Positions 36,874 to 49,945 of a DNA stretch of 64,000 nucleotides are shown one piece after another (within the stretch, counting starts at the first letter, position 1; each line of letters begins with the position of its first letter). Made by a program: the position numbers and the translations under genes. The stretch comes from Crocodylus rhombifer (Eukaryota > Chordata > Crocodylia > Crocodylidae): NCBI GenBank assembly GCA_038503035.1, contig JAVSML010025176.1, positions 395,001 to 459,000 of the forward strand, written 5' to 3'. The notes below the pieces were generated by a model. It was not told the origin of the DNA, did no database searches, and saw only the letters and a program-made list of their open reading frames with translations.

Positions 36874-39027
36874 TAATTAGTATTTTAACTTTTGGAGGTA
36901 TTTTGTTTTCTGTCATTTGAATTTTTATGGGGGCCTGGTGTGAGGTTAAGTAGTTTTTCTGAGCTGCTGACATAGCAGTTATAACTTATGCAATGTGTAA
37001 TAATTTATATGTTACTTAAATTATTACATATTGCAATCTATAGTTACAACACTGAATAACTACACACCACGAAACAAAGACATACTAAATCTGGTACAAC
37101 TTGTATGGTTCTGATATATAAAAATATTATATCTCCTGTTATCAAAACAGGAAAAAGTGTTGAATAAGGTCACCAAAAAATGGGTACTGCTTGCTGAGAG
37201 TTACCTGGCAAATTGTAGAACACAATGTACAAAGCAATACAAACAATTCTACCCCATTAAGACAGTGGAGTTATCATTTTTACCAGCAATTTCACTAGTT
37301 GGATTTGTGTAACTGCACACTCTTTTCCCCTGATTCCAAAAATGTTGAAAGATTAGCTGGGAAAAGCAGCTACATGTTCCCCTACCATGAATAAATGTGG
37401 TGATGATAAAGGCAGTTGAACCATCAATCCAAAATTGTTAGTGTCCCTCCCACTCACCACCACAATCTCTCTCGGAAAAAAAAAGGTGAACAAAAGATTC
37501 AAGGGTCAGGCTTAATCAGAGCTAATCCTATGTATTCAGCTTTCATCTATGACAGGGCTTCAAGTTTGCAATGTTCAATTAAACCCACACATACAGAGAC
37601 TTACTGCATTGGGTCTTAATAAAAATACAAAAGCCAACTACTTGAAACAATCAAGAAGTCAGAAGCGTCTTTAAAATTCACATCTGCCTTGATTTATAGA
37701 TTCTATCTCACTGTTGCTCCTACCAAACCCTGACCACCACTGATGTAAGCAACACAACTTCAGTAGGCTTTTAAAGAGTGGCACCATGGGGATAACTTTG
37801 GTCACATTTTTCTGTCTTTGATTGGTTCTATAAAGCTGAGTGGTACCAACATTAAACATCAAACACTTAACCATAAGGAACAGAAAGACCTAAATAGTGT
37901 AAAAATGGAAGGGTAAGAGCAGAGGAAAGGAAGTATCATCAGAGAACAGGCAAAATAGAAGCAGATCAGTGCAAAAACAGTATTATATCCTCCAATCTCT
38001 GTGTTTCTAGTACCTTTGCTACACCTATTTTCTTCTCTTTTTCTGTCTCTTACAGCTGATGCTATGTTCAGCATCATCTGAAAGCAAGTGGAGAACAGAA
38101 AAAGACACAGATAAAGCACAGTGGCAAGGGAATGGAACAACAGGAGAAGCAAAGCGGTGGGAACCACAAGGACCAAAGAAATACTTGGTATTTTGCATTA
38201 TTCAAATAAGAGAACTTAGTTATTGAGGAGGCAAAAATGTCAGAAAAATAAGGATAGGCACCGACTAACCAGGAGAAAACAGCAGCAGAATAGAAAGTAG
38301 GCTGAACCACTGAGATTTTGAGGGTGGGTGCTACAGCAGGGAAGAAGCTTTCTGATTATAGCTATGTGATTTTCCAGAATTTAAAATGCAGCAGAAGTAG
38401 CAAAGAATTAAAAGATAAAGTCCGTAGACAGCACAATACTAAAATGCAAGGAAAAAAACCAGTTTCTTATTGAACCAACATGGTGATCTAGTATCAGTAC
38501 AATATTTTCTCAGATTCAGGGGACACAGATTGATTCCAGTTCTTCAGGCAAGTCGGTCACCCTTAGTGCTAGTGAGCTGAAATAAAATGAGAGGCTAGAG
38601 CACAGCTAGGGTGAGATGGAAAGAGGAGAAAGGGTGCACTAAATTTGCACATCATGATCTTCCTCTGCTACAGATCTAATTGCTATTTTGTAAGCTGATA
38701 GGGTCAGAACCAAGAGAAGAAAGAGTTGAAAATTGGAGAATGGTCTGTGAGATACCAATACGTTTTCCAGTGGCAAAAACTGAATGTGTGAGGTGGCAGA
38801 AAACAGCACGTACCAGCTCCTGTTACACTGGCACAGTATGGGGGATTCTCCTCATCTATGGCTTTCACATACCTTTAATGCCTTTAGCTAGAAATCCTCC
38901 AAGGCAGAAACTATATATAATGGACATGCACTTGCCCCCTCATAAATCCCAGTAAAGCAGATGTATCTAAGGGAATTTCCAAAGCACAGAGTTCTCTAGG
39001 GATTCTGGATTTTGAATTATTCACAGG

Positions 39028-40163
39028 GGCTAGGGACAGACACTCAAAATGCCTGAGCCTGTATTGATGCAACCTTTGCAGGTTAGTCTAACCTGGCTAA
39101 GCTGAACCAGTTTCCAACCATACAGACAATCCCTCTGGACTGAGGAAACTCAGGCACATGCCTACAGTAGCTCAGGCTGGAAGTTGGGGGGCGCTAGAGC
39201 AGCCCTCCCTGCCTTTCCACAGAGCTAAGCTGTGGGAGTTGTGGCCAAGCCCCAGCAGGGCTCTGATTAGGAAGAGCTGTGAACCCCCACCCTGCCTGCA
39301 GTCTCAGGCTTTTCCCTACTCGCTGCTCAAGGGGAAGGACTGTTGCCAGCCTGCAGCCCCGGGCTAGCACTCTGAGGCAAGTGAGGGGGAGGTGGGTGTA
39401 GCGCATGCATCTGTTGCTGATACTAAGCTTTTCACTCCCCCTCCTTGCTTGCCTATCCTGTCTGCAGCAAACAGAAAGGCAAACAAGGGGTGGGGTCGGG
39501 GGGAGTTGATAACAGTGTTTATCACCCTTCTCTCAGTGTTTATTGCCCCATTAGGAAAACAGAGTGATGTTACCAACTGTCTGTTGATTCAGCACAGACC
39601 CAGCATGTGGTCTGCTGGCTAACACCCAGACACCTATCAGCAAGGCAGAGGGGAAGGGGGGAATTTCAGCTTAGCAGAGAGTGGTGATGGGGAGGAAGGG
39701 GAGCAAACAGTTCTTCTCAAACAGCATTTCCAAGGAAGGCCATTAAGTTACCTGTTGATTAGCTCCGAAAAGCCTTTGTCTCTGCCACAGCATGGACTGT
39801 AGCCGGCATGTGGTCTGCTAGCTAATGCCGAGGTGTATGCATAAAGCAGAGGGGCAAGGGGGAGTAATCCCTGCTTAGCCAGGAGAAGCCACGAAGAAGC
39901 AGAGGGGACAGGCCAGCCCTGCTGTGGAGCAGAAAACGTTGCCCAGCCCAAGAGCATGCTAGGAAGCTGGAGGACTCTGGTTTATTTTAAATCAGCAAGG
40001 GGTCTGGGACAGACACTGCATAAACCAGTTTGAACTACATTCAGCCAGGTTTATCTCAAACTGGTTTTGGTCATTTTCAAACAGGTTTATGTGCACAGAA
40101 CACCTGTTCTGTTACAGTTTCTGATCGCTTAAACCAGTTTATGTCTTATGTTTGTCCCTAGCC
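39028..40163. mobile_element. TIR element with AAACCAGTTT subterminal repeats
   Basis: The left end GGCTAGGGACAGACACTC and the right end, reverse complement GGCTAGGGACAAACATAAG, form inverted termini. Subterminal regions repeat AACTGGTTT/AAACCAGTTT motifs (39100-39120, 40020-40145). Inside, a diverged tandem duplication of about 200 bp is seen: GCATGTGGTCTGCTGGCTAA at 39604 and GCATGTGGTCTGCTAGCTAA at 39808. No transposase frame is visible and the superfamily is not settled. Confidence 0.6.
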
Positions 40164-40569
40164 AGGAAGTTCAGGTTGGACTGCCATGACTCAGAACAGC
40201 TCCCTGGGTAAGCCCTATGCCAAGTGCCAAACCACCTCAATATCATGGTGGTCCACAAGTGGCTTCCCCCTATCATGGATGCATCCATTTGTGTCTAAAT
40301 TCCTGCAGATACAGCATATAACCTCAAAGAACATATTTACTTTGTGTACAAGAAGCCCAAATAACTCACATACAAAAGACAAAATCTTAGCAGGAAAATT
40401 CCTCTCAACAGTCTCCAGAATTACTGCTCTAAGTTTCCTACCTCCTCTCCTTATCATTCATCATACTAGCTCTTAAAATTGCCCTATGGCAGAAAATGAC
40501 AGGGACCTAGGATCCTATTGCACCTCTTAAAACATTTAAGTGGCACTTACGTTGATGTTAGGCATCTAT

Positions 40570-40970
40570 GGGCACGTCTATACATGCAATTAATGCAAAG
40601 CAATAAACTCCAGAGTTTATTTCTGTTTGAACCTCCACCTAGGAATTCAGCATGTTGAGCTGGGTCAGAGCAGCCCTGTCTGGCAGGGGGCCCAGGGTTC
40701 AGCCTGCTAGCCTGGGACTGCTCCCCTCCCCCCAGCTCAATGTGCTGCATAGGGGCTCCCTGGGACACAAGGGTGCTTCAGCACAGAACTAGCCAGCAGG
40801 CAGCCTCTGCACTGAAGTACCTTTGTGTCCCAGACAACTTGGGCAGCATCTACACATGTACTACTGCAGAGTTTTTAGAGTGCAGCATGACAGTACTTGT
40901 ATTTACAAGTACTATCCTGCTTCAAGGTAAATTAGTTTACTCCAGCCTAATAAGGATGCACATGTAAAAA
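40570..40970. mobile_element. Palindromic MITE (TGCATCTACACATG family), diverged
   Basis: The left end GGGCACGTCTATACATGCAA followed by TTAATGCAAAGCAATAAACT matches the copy at 7415 (ATTAAATGCAACACAATAAACT). An internal GCATCTACACATGTAC lies at 40848 and a right-hand GGATGCACATGTAAAAACC at about 40950. The ends are imprecise. Confidence 0.55.
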
Positions 40971-41334
40971 CCAAGACATTTACTGCATAGCTAATTACAT
41001 TTCCGTGACACTTACTGCACAGCAAGCATCTCATGGAGATAAGCCCAGTCACCAAACATGATCCTATCCCACCCCAATCAACAGTTGTAAAAACAGTTAG
41101 CTCCCTGGTATCTTCAAACTGGCTAGGAAAGATTCTTGTGCAACTGGATGTGGCCTATTCCATGTGCACATAAATTATTCAGAATGGCCACCTACACATG
41201 TACTGCTATCAAAGCCCTTCTACAAAACAGTTTGACCTAGTAAGAATAGGAAGCCCACAAGTTTTTGGTGAAGAAAAAGCCACCAGGTGGAGCAACTATC
41301 TGACACTGAGATTGTCCCCCTTCCATTCCCATTT

Positions 41335-41490
41335 GCACTTAGAGCCTAATGGTTATGACACTTGCCAGGACTTAGGAGACCTGGGTCCTAATACCCACAA
41401 CACCCTGAAGGGGTTTGAACCTACATATCCAACTGCCTTAGAAAGTGCCTTAACCACCAGGCTGACCATATCCTCCAACCCTCCTGTTTA
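41335..41490 (+). repeat. Fold-back SINE-like copy
   Basis: GAGCCTAATGGTTATGACAC (A-box-like), CTTGCCAGGACTTAGGAGAC, then GGGTTTGAACCTACA (B-box-like), and finally GTGCCTTAACCACCAGGCTG, which mirrors the start. The order is the same as at 24255 and 47285. Confidence 0.5.
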
Positions 41491-44400
41491 CATTTGACAA
41501 CTGGGTGAAAAGGCATTCAAGCATCACGGTAGGGACAAGAACAGGATGCAAGATGGAACCTGACTCTTTATCCTAATGAGGAGGGCACTACTTTAGGACA
41601 AAAGAGAGGTTGGGTTCTGACTTCTGCTCCCAATATTATTTATGCATTTTATCCAATGACTAAACAGCATTGGAGAAGGGGTTACTAGGCAAAGGGTGGG
41701 AAGACCCTTCTCTCTTCTTACTCTATCCAGCCCAACAGGATATTTTTTTGAGGGAAATGGATCAAGACAGATCCCAACATGATGGAACTGCATAAGGCTG
41801 CCCCACTGAAAGAATGAAAGAGCTCCATACCTCCCCAGGCAAACCAGGATTACCCTCATGTTCTTCCTACTGCTAGAATGCATGCTGTCAGGATGAAGTA
41901 AGACTGACTTCATGGGGGGGCCACTATACTGTACATTGAGAGAATGGAAGAGCTCTCTCATGGGGCATCTCTCATGGGGCTGCATTCCTCCGGCAAGATG
42001 CGTATTTTTCAGGACTAGTGGCAACAAAGACGAAGACAAAGGGAAAGTAGGATTGGGGTTTGGGTGTCTGCACAGATTTTGTATAAATTTAAACTGATGC
42101 TTTCAAACTGATGTAATTAAACAATACATGTTTCAAATGCCCAAAATGGAAAAGTTAGCTTTTAGTACTTGAAAATAAAAAAATATATATATCTGTCACA
42201 TTTGGGATGTTCGTATGGAAGCGTTATGTGCAGGTAGATGATATATCTCTGATATTCAGCACATCTGAAAGGAAGTTTTCTTGCTTCTGATTTGCTGTAC
42301 TCTTCCAAAACAAATGTAATGTTTTGGAAGAAACCTTTTTCAAATGAACTATGGCAGTGCTTATCCATCCTGGCAAACCCTTCAAACACTATTTTCTTGC
42401 ATGAAGATTATACAAAAAAAACCTCTTAACCCATTATTAAAGCAGGTTTTGGCTGTCAATCATGTACATGTTCTATACCCAACTGTAGAAGTGAGATTAC
42501 TGACCAACCATGCCCTGGGGAGACTGACCTTCCTGTAAAAGTGACACACTCAGCTTCCTGAAAGGAAGTAAAATGCAAGGTGCTTGACATTAATGCCAAA
42601 CAATTACAAAGCAGCACTGGTATTTGAACAGTCTAACAGTTAAAACATCTTTGCTTTCAGAGCCAATGCAACAACAGTAGTGGAAATGAAGAACAAAAAC
42701 TGGGAGAAACAAGACTTACAGATTCACAGGGTCGAAATGGAAAAATTCACTGCAGTCAGGGGCAAACCATTACAATGGAATGAATTACCATACAACTTTT
42801 TTTTCCCCGTGAGCAAGTTAAAATTCTGATCCTCCTCTCAGTTCATCAGACAAGATATAAATCTCTATAAATTATTATGCTCACACACTCACATACTTTC
42901 AATATAGCAGAAGCCAGTGGCATTCACAAATCCTTATCGTGTGGAACTAACTGAACAGCAGCCAAACCTTGGTTTTTCTTATCTTTAACATACTAAAGGA
43001 CTACAGTAGTTTCACTATATGTTAAAAAATATTCAGTAATAAAAATGTTTAATTTCATTATAAAAACTGATCATCTTTCTTTTAAAACTATATAATTTAG
43101 CCTTGCTTACTTAGTGAACCCAGTATCTAAAAATATTTCCATGCAACACCTGAAATCTGGCAACGTTCACTTTTTGAATAAACCTCAAGTGTTTTGGTTT
43201 TTTGTTTTGTTTTTTTAATTCTCTTTCCAGATTTAAAAAAACCCCCAGATTTCCCATCAAAAAATCATTTCGTTCTTTTGCACTTTGACTGTGATTATTA
43301 CATAAAGTGCAGATACAGCAGGGAAATGATAGTGGTGTTACGTATATTAGAGTGTCATATTTTCCATTATAACACTCCTATTTACAAGGCTTTATAATTC
43401 TACTGTAAGATTTCACAGCCAAAGAACACATTTTTAAGTTGGAAGTGCTCAAGTTTATAGTTACACTGCATTTTTGTACTTGTCGAGTTCAAGGGGAGTT
43501 AAAAGCCACAACTGAAAAAAATTGCCTCTGACTTATCCAACAGAACCAAGCTCCAGAGATCATCTACTCATAGCAAAGAGAGCAACTATATCACATGCAT
43601 GCTGCCTTCCTACGCAGGTCTCCTACACAGGTCATCACCAGCCCAGCAGCACAACCAAACTACTGATTACCAAGCCAAATCTGTGCCTCCATCCCTTTGT
43701 CCCCAAAAGACAAAGCAGCTGCACAAGACATCTCAGCCTCTCTCCATGATTTGGCCCCAGCTATAAAAGCTCTCAGGAAACTAATCAAACCACTGCCAGA
43801 GAGCTAGAACTCCAGGGAAAGGCCTTCTGATTTTACCACTTTCTCATCCACTATGCTTAAACTTCATATAGTCTGCTGTTTTGTTCTCACTGCTGTCATA
43901 GTATAGCCACTTGTAATTAATTTCAGCACCCTTTTTTCTAAGTATCCCATTACCCCAACCATTTAATACCTGCTCCTTCCTTCAGTGGTACTTTGTTGTA
44001 CAACATCATCTCCCTTTGCCACAGGCATTTCCCCTACGACAGTCTCTGACAAGTCTCTTTCAAATCTTTACTCCCTTTTAATCTCTCCTCCCACCCCCAC
44101 CTCCATTTCCATCCCATTTCTTCCTTTGGCTATCATCCTCATTTACGTTTATCCTATGATATCTTATCTTATCTTGAACTTCACACTTTACCACCATTCT
44201 TCTGCCACTTCATCGATTCTACCAGTTTTCAGTCTAGCACACATAAGCCCCTACCTCTAACTTGCTTCCTCTTCCAGCCTACCCTACTTTCTTTCCACAC
44301 ATTATTACCCTTCCTATTTTGCAATAAATCCAGGCACCTTACATTCTATTTCTAGACCTTTAACCTCATCCCCTCCCAGTTCCACAATTATTTTTCCTTC

Positions 44401-44734
44401 CTTAACAACCCCCCTAACAAGTCTGTCCTCATTCACCAAGCCATTAATCATGCATCAATCAGCATTTCTTCTGCTTTTTGGGTTCATTTAAGAACCCCTC
44501 ATATATGGCTGCACATCCTGGGCCTTACTTAAAAAAAAAAAAGAATTGTGGTTTTGGCCCTGCTGACTACATAAAAGGCTGCAAAATATATACGCCAACT
44601 GTAAACTGAAACAGTATTATAGGGGGGTTTTGCCTGAGTTTGCAGACAAATATGAAACGATGGCTGTTGAAAGCGTGACATACTAATGTAATCTCAATAT
44701 GGGACCCTCAGACTCCCAAGTACATAATTTAGGG

Positions 44735-45020
44735 TTGTTGGTTGTAGCCATATTGGTCTAAGAACATAGGCAGACAAGGTTCTTTGGATAGATGTGATAT
44801 CTTTTATTAGAGCAACTAAATAGTTGGGAAAATTGTTCATTGTGAGCTTTCAGGCACAAACACCCTTCCTTCAGGCATACAGACAGTCTTCAAGCAGCTC
44901 AGTGAATATAGAAAGTCTCTATATGCCTGAAAAAGGGTGCCTGAAAGCTTGCAAAGAGCTATTTTTTCCAACTATTTAGTTAATCTAATAAAATATATCA
45001 CACCTGCTCAAAGAATCTTG
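44735..45020. mobile_element. MITE, TTTTATTGGACCAACT family, longer variant
   Basis: Left half: GACAAGGTTCTTTGGATAGA, TATCTTTTATTAGAGCAACT and TAGTTGGGAAAA. Right half: TTTTTTCCAACTATTTAGTT, AATAAAATATATCAC and AAAGAATCTTG. The centre carries a second inverted pair (GAGCTTTCAGGCAC ... CCTTCAGGCATA against TATGCCTGAAAAAGGGTGCC). Confidence 0.65.
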
Positions 45021-46563
45021 ACTGCCTAAGTTCATAATTTGGAATTTTTCAAACACACCACAAAGTTCATTTTGCTGAAGCCCAGCCCTGCACATTGAAT
45101 GCCTATTTGTTCCATGCCCATACAACCAGGCTCTGGGGAGCAATTTAACCTGTGCAGGTGTATATGTCTCCTATGCTTTCAATGAGTAATGTGCACCTCC
45201 TGAGGTGTATCCTCTCTCACCAGTGAGGACGTCTGCATTCTTTCTGTGGGGAGGCTTAGCACAGCCCAAAATGCCCTTGTCATTACCACAAACCCATCTG
45301 TGGAGTATCTTTGGAGGCCCAAGTTTCTCCCCACTCTCCTGCTGCTTGTCCCAAAAAAGAGATGAAAGTTTGCCCTGGCTGGAAGAACTCCTAATCCCTT
45401 CAAGCCTCATTTCCACTGCCCTTATACCTGAACTTAGAGCTGCAGGAGGCACTATGCCAGCTCCAGGCAGCTTCCATTAGCATTGTGAAAGAATTATAGG
45501 TAGCCTTTTCCATATAATGAGCCCAAGATCACACTCTACCACAGCCAATCAGTAATGAGACAAAACAACAAAAGAACTTATTATAACAGAGAAAAGAATC
45601 ATACAAGAAAAACTGATCATGCTGCTTGAAGATGGAACAAAAAGACAAGTAATCCACATCCAGATATGTGTGGACATTTGATTTCCTGGGGACAATTAAT
45701 GGCAGCACACCATGTGCCTCCATTAGTTGTTCACAGGGAATGCCTGTGCACATGCTCCAATATGTGGCATGTTCCCCTGGGTGAGGTAAGGTAGGCTGGG
45801 GACAGCACTGGGCTGGCCCCAACAGCCTTACCTGGGGTCCTCCTGAGGTTGCAGCCATGTCACTTATGCCACATAGAGCCTGGCTGGCAGTGGAGTGTGG
45901 CTCTGGCTGGTCAGGCTCTGGCTTCGGGTGTCGCATACTGCTGCCAGGTGTGCTACTCTGCTTTTTATTTCAGCAGATTTTTTTGACCCTTGGTCAAAAA
46001 AACCAAGGTCAAAAAAACCCCTCTGTGTTGCTCCTTTGCATGTCAGTGGTGCCACATACCACACAGCTGTGCTCGTCTGAACACAGCCATAGAGTTTTTA
46101 CCCTCTCATCTAACTACAGCTTTGATCTTTAAGGAGACCTGCCAGTATTTTCAGAGATCAGCCTTCCTGCTGATCCTGCCAGCACTGACTGTTGGGCCCT
46201 TGGACTCTCTCGAAGCCGCGGACGATTCAAAGACCAGGACCACCTCACCTAACAGACAGTCAAGCCAGTCCCCACCCATCAGCATTGTCCTAATTGCTCA
46301 GAATTCTCTCAAAATCTCTTTCCTGCCAGGAGCAACTGGAATTTCTCTAGCTAATGGCCCATTACTCCAAGATGTTTTTGCTCTTGAGGAGTTAAATTTT
46401 GCATTACAGGCAGACAAAACTTTGGATACCTCTCCCATGATTAGCCCCTTCTGAATGTGGGAGTGGCATTTATTCTTATCCTAGTAACACAATGGAAAGA
46501 GATTAGCAGTTTCACCAAATCCCCTTTCTTCAAGTATGCAGCCCTCAATTCCTTTTACTAAAC

Positions 46564-46863
46564 CAGGGGTTCTCAATCCCTGGTCGGCAACCTGGTGTCA
46601 GACTGCAGTGGGTCGGCTGCTGGACTGGAAGTGGCCATGGACCGGCAAACCGCAGCCCCTGACAGCCAAACGGAGAGGCCGCAGCTCCTTCTGCAGGGTC
46701 TGTGGCAGTGCAGGGTTTGGTCCACCTGCCCACCCAGTAGGTGGGGGTATCCTTACCTGTTGCAGCCAGAATTTCCAGCTGGCAGGTCAGCTGCGACTGC
46801 TGGGCCACAGTTTGCTGGGCCACAGTTTGCTGGGCCACAGCATGAAAACTTTGAGAACCCCTG
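46564..46863. mobile_element. hAT MITE with near-exact 8-bp target duplication
   Basis: The termini CAGGGGTTCTCAA and TTGAGAACCCCTG are exact inverses. Flanking 8-mers tactaaac (46556-46563) and gactaaac (46864-46871) differ by one base. The 300-bp interior includes three tandem copies of a 15-bp unit, TTTGCTGGGCCACAG (46796-46840). No gene is present. Confidence 0.9.
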
Positions 46864-46893
46864 GACTAAACCATGTCCAAAATCATAACAATA

Positions 46894-47050
46894 CAGGCAG
46901 TCCTCGGGCTTATGACACAATTGGTTCCTGAAAACCATGTCTTAAGTTGAAACGTAACTGGGAACCAATTTTCTCATAAGAAACAATGTTATACATGGGG
47001 GATCGGTTCCCGATCCAAGACCCGATACCCTATTTTCACCAAAAATACCC
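46894..47050 (+). mobile_element. Left end of a Tigger-like element
   Basis: After a TA dinucleotide, CAGGCAGTCCTCGGGCTTAT followed by GACACAATTGGTTCCTGAAA is the recognisable left terminus of a mariner/Tigger-type MITE. A matching right terminus was not found, and the boundary given is where similarity fades for me. It lies 30 bp from the hAT at 46564-46863. Confidence 0.45.
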
Positions 47051-47284
47051 TAGAATTTTGAACTCAATCAATTATGGATAAGTAATATAGCTACATTAAT
47101 ATATTTATATTGTAAATAGCAATCATATTGATTTGGAAGGACTTATTTGAGGTGATTTGGCTGGACTTTTTGCAGGTCTCTTGACTGGACTTTTTGAAGG
47201 GTTCTTGGCTGGAGTCTTCTCAGGAGTCTTTTCTGCTTTCTTAAAGAAAGTGTTCTAGGAAGTTTGGACAGATGTTCTCCAGGG

Positions 47285-47415
47285 AGATGGCATGGCAGTT
47301 AGGGTTCTCCCTTGGCATAAGGAAGATGTAGATTTAAACTACCTCAGTGGATGGATTTTCTGTGTCCTGGGCAAGAGGCCTAACCACTGTGCTAATCAGT
47401 AAACCTGAGCCATAT
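47285..47415 (+). repeat. Fold-back SINE-like copy
   Basis: GATGGCATGGCAGTTAGGGT, TAGATTTAAACTACC (B-box-like) and GGCCTAACCACTGTGCTAAT, the inverted echo of the start, follow the same order as the copies at 24255 and 41335. It is diverged. Confidence 0.45.
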
Positions 47416-47965
47416 CAAACAGTCACTAGTCACATTTTTGCTGCTGTTACCATTTTCCATCTAAGATTTCAAGAACTTTTGTAGGATTTATTCATTTCCC
47501 AAGAATTAATTAATTCACAATGGAGCATAAATGGATTTAAATATTTGAGTGGCCAGCTTGGATCACTTCTGAGCATATACAGCTGCCCAAGTCCAGGTAT
47601 AGAAGGACTTTTTCAAATTAAGATGGAGACACAAAGAATATAAGCACCTTAATGGAATCCACACTGTTGTGCTTGTATTTAGTGACTTAGATGTACAGCT
47701 GTGTGCATTATTGTAAATCCCAATGATTAAAAAAAAAATCAACACTCAGGTACCTAAATACTATGAGATGCAATAGTTAGCCATTTTACACTAAAGTCAA
47801 CAAGAAGGTAGGACAAGGTGGCATTTTAGAAACTAACTCATTCAGAAATGCATTAGCTTTCCTGGGCAGCAGCCTACATCTTCAGATGTTATGAATTCAG
47901 AATATTTTTTTCATAAATGTTTAAAAATAGGTACATTTAAAATGTTTAATCCCAAATAATTAAAC

Positions 47966-48635
47966 CAGTAGTTTTCAACCTATGGTCTGTGGAGGCCTGG
48001 GGATCCACAAACTATGTCTAAAGCAGGGGTGGACAATTATTTGGGCTGGAGGGCCACTTAAAAAGTTTTAGTGAGCTGTTGCGGTCCAAAGGGGGGAGTG
48101 GATACAGGACCCCTGAAGCCTGGGCACACATAGCTGCTGCCCCATTCCTTCTGCCCAGCTAAACATGCCCTGTCTGTGGAGGTCCTAGCTGGTCTCCATG
48201 GAGACCTCACCTGCCTACCCACTCTGTCTGGTATCCCCAGCAGTGGGTGTAGGGCAGACAGATTGGGATACCTGAAAAGCAAGGCCAGGCCCAGCAGTGG
48301 CAGTAGAAACACTGGCAGCACCACAGCTGGGCAGAGTGAGCTGCTACCATGGAGAAGTTAAGTCTGGCGAAACTGACCACATGTACCACTGCTCAGGCCA
48401 CTCCCCACACCTGGGCCAAGTGGGGCCAATGGACCAAATAGAATCCCTTGGAAGGCTAGATCTAGGCCGGGGGCCATATTTTGCCCAACCCTGGTTTCAG
48501 GGGTCCACAAAAGATGACTATAATCAATCAAAAGTATGTGAATACCCACACTTACAATACATAAATTCAAAGGGGTCTACAACTCCATTTCAAATGTAAG
48601 GGTCCGCAAATGAAAAAAATGTTGTAAACTACTTG
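47966..48635. mobile_element. Outer hAT-like element interrupted by another hAT
   Basis: The left end CAGTAGTTTTCAACCTATGG and the right end, reverse complement CAAGTAGTTTACAACATTTT, are inverted. Phrases inside the two halves also mirror (TCTGTGGA ... GGGGATCCACAAACTATG against GGGGTCCACAAA, GGGTCCGCAAATG). The halves are separated by the element at 48024-48493. Adjacent TAAAC strings at both outer borders suggest a decayed target duplication. Confidence 0.65.
48024..48493. mobile_element. Inner hAT-like element
   Basis: CAGGGGTGGACAATTATTTG at the left and TTTTGCCCAACCCTG at the right are inverted termini. Flanking 8-mers gtctaaag and gtttcagg match at 5 of 8. The interior is GC-rich with no transposase. 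The left terminus is shared with the fragment at 24868. Confidence 0.7.
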
Positions 48636-49945
48636 TCTAAACAATTCTTCTAACTCAGATCAACAATAAGACTTCCATATCATTAGATTAGATTACTTTT
48701 CCTTGTTAATCTACAGAATTGAAGTGGATCAATACAGCTTCTACTCATAAAAAGAAGACAGTTAAAAAGTAGAGTAGCAATAGCATAGGCTATGGACTAA
48801 AACAAATTAAAATTTGTCACAAACTGGGATTAAGATTAATAATTCAATTGTATGAAAACTGCATTAACCATGTTACACTGGTTAAACTGTTAAACTGCAA
48901 CTGAGAGCCATACGGAGTCAGGTAGAAGCAGACGTAGATAGAATAAGAGGAACTGAAAGGCAAGCTGAAGTGAGAGGGAGAGAGGAAAATGTAACATCAT
49001 CATTTCTTCTTTTCTTTCTTTCAGAATCTTATTTAACCAGAACTAGAATAATTGTTTTGTGCTGCCTTTTTCACATCTTTTGAATTGGAAATACTTTCCT
49101 CTTAGTAGTAATCATTCTAAAAATGTAAACACATGGTTTTCAAGTTTCCAAGTTTTGCTCAAGCATGACACACCTTACTGAAACTAGCCATAGTGAGGAC
49201 TGTTGCTGTATATGAAAGAACCATATAGAAGACTTGGTAATGATTTCAAACCTATGGATGCATATTGCTGGGTACCTTGTGAAGTGAATGAACACAAGGC
49301 CCTTTTGGAAAGACTGTTTCAAAACTCTTTTCTGAAAAAGACGTAGAGATATACAGAAATGCTCATGTAATATAAAGACAGCATTTACCAATTATATTAT
49401 AAAACTAAGCAGCAAATTCTCTTTAAAAATTGTAAGGAAGCCAGAAAATGCTAAACTGTTAAAAACTGCAAGTATGGAAGTTTATGTTAGAGTCATTTAT
49501 ATAACTGAAAATCTGCACCATTTCACCACCATCCAATACAACCAGTATGCTACTATGAGACTTCTACAGGGCTCTCTGACTATTCATAAACTGTTCTATT
49601 ATTTTCATAAACTAGTCCCTGGCTTTAAACAGCTATTTCAAGACAGCTCTGGCATGATATAAAGATCTTTTATAGTTTGCCTGCTAATGTATGGGTTCAC
49701 TTAATGGAATTAGCAAAAACTTAAATAGTACGTTTTAAACACAATTTTATTTTATTCTTAATTAGGAAGGAAAGGAACTTTAATTTTTTTTACTGATTAT
49801 GCTAAATATTTTTCAAAGATACTTACATAAAGTAACTTTATAAAACTCATCTCATTACAATATAGGCAGAAAAAGAAGAGATTGTATGTTACAAATTCGA
49901 TATGGCGCATTAAACTTGCAACATTTTTTGAGTTTCATCTTACAG

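Noticed and set aside
40186..40476. 96-codon plus-strand frame, with an 80-codon minus-strand counterpart
   Set aside because: I considered a decayed transposase next to the TIR element at 39028-40163 but found no catalytic motif on either strand.
43522..44260. Pyrimidine-rich stretch with Pro/Ser/Thr-rich open frames
   Set aside because: Composition alone explains the open frames; no repeat or gene signature recognised.
45860..46030. Short hairpin (TTTTTTTGACCCTTGGTCAAAAAAA) resembling an intrinsic terminator
   Set aside because: This is eukaryotic nuclear DNA, so a bacterial-type terminator has no meaning. It is probably a small palindrome in an old repeat.
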